From positions 1,956,281 to 2,020,280 of the forward strand of contig CAJXKD010000001.1 in the NCBI GenBank assembly GCA_913055735.1: a DNA stretch of 64,000 bases, in the 5' to 3' direction. The stretch's first letter is position 1. Each line of letters begins with the position of its first letter. Shown here in pieces: positions 63,936 through 64,000 of the stretch. A model generated the notes under the pieces. The model was not told the origin of the DNA. It ran no database searches and saw nothing but the letters and a program-made list of their open reading frames with translations. The position numbers and the translations under genes are program-made. This DNA is from an uncultured Rhodospirillales bacterium. Lineage in GTDB: Bacteria; Pseudomonadota; Alphaproteobacteria; Rhodospirillales; UBA2165.

Positions 63936-64000
63936 AGGCCGACGTCGAGGCCGACAAACTGTCCTACGCCGTACATTAACGGCATCCCTTGTTGAGCGGC
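63932..64000 (-). CDS. partial CDS, C-terminus only
   Basis: The minus-strand frame is open from base 64000 down to a TAA at 63932-63934 and encodes a C-terminus ending GMPLMYGVGQFVGLDVGL. The convergent overlap of four bases with the cupin stop is like other gene ends in this window. Family cannot be assigned from 22 residues. Confidence 0.4.
   Translation of the reverse strand, partial: AAQQGMPLMYGVGQFVGLDVGL

Overview
The window is GC-rich, densely coded bacterial chromosome. Gene content points to an alphaproteobacterium, probably Rhodospirillales-like: a ctaG/coxC/DUF983 aa3-oxidase cluster, a thrC-M16 peptidase pair, a DUF2849-cysI-DUF934 assimilatory sulfite reductase cluster, argD-argF-hslO, class III alcohol dehydrogenase and an MCE lipid transporter with an auxiliary lipoprotein. 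No phage, integrase, insertion sequence, CRISPR array or rRNA was seen. One tRNA (Gly, anticodon CCC) is present.

Layout. 0-2.7 kb: the end of algH, then a peptidoglycan-binding/papain-like protein divergent from an FGE-like protein without the catalytic cysteines. 2.8-10 kb (minus strand): M16 peptidase, threonine synthase, M32 carboxypeptidase, heme O synthase, a heme-copper-oxidase-I-like protein, DUF420 and a 32-residue membrane peptide. 10.5-15 kb (plus): coxB-coxA-ctaG-coxC-DUF983. 15-20.4 kb (minus): a tightly coupled seven-gene operon joining an RsbU/RsbW/RsbV-type partner-switching module to an Mla-type phospholipid transporter, divergent from an orphan PAS histidine kinase. 22.4-25 kb: sulfite reductase genes. 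25.4-27.5 kb: ECF sigma, a probable anti-sigma protein, a CpxP-like protein and a dienelactone hydrolase. 27.6-29.9 kb: a secreted beta-propeller and a CxxCH protein, plus small genes. 29.9-31 kb: an AT-rich RelA/SpoT-synthetase gene that looks acquired. 31-36 kb: formaldehyde dehydrogenase, OmpA porin and a TSUP exporter. 36-38 kb: a radical SAM protein paired with a metallophosphoesterase-like protein whose metal ligands are replaced and which is cysteine-rich. 38-44 kb: OmpA lipoprotein, apaG, folE, trkH, argE and an FkbM methyltransferase. 44.5-48.5 kb: acyl-CoA synthetase, SDR and an NTF2-like protein next to a MarR regulator with a clear operator. 48.5-58.9 kb: mostly housekeeping (hslO, argF, argD, recX, otsB, Sir2) with a cyclic-nucleotide-domain/TPR protein. 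59-64 kb: a cytoplasmic molybdopterin enzyme of the transhydroxylase/resorcinol hydroxylase type carrying an N-terminal SCP2-like domain, its Fe-S subunit, a divergent and apparently leaderless MarR gene, and a cupin.

The best candidates for undescribed biology are the partner-switch/Mla operon, the SCP2-molybdoenzyme locus and the radical SAM/degenerate phosphoesterase pair. All functional statements come from reading motifs and context. No searches were run.
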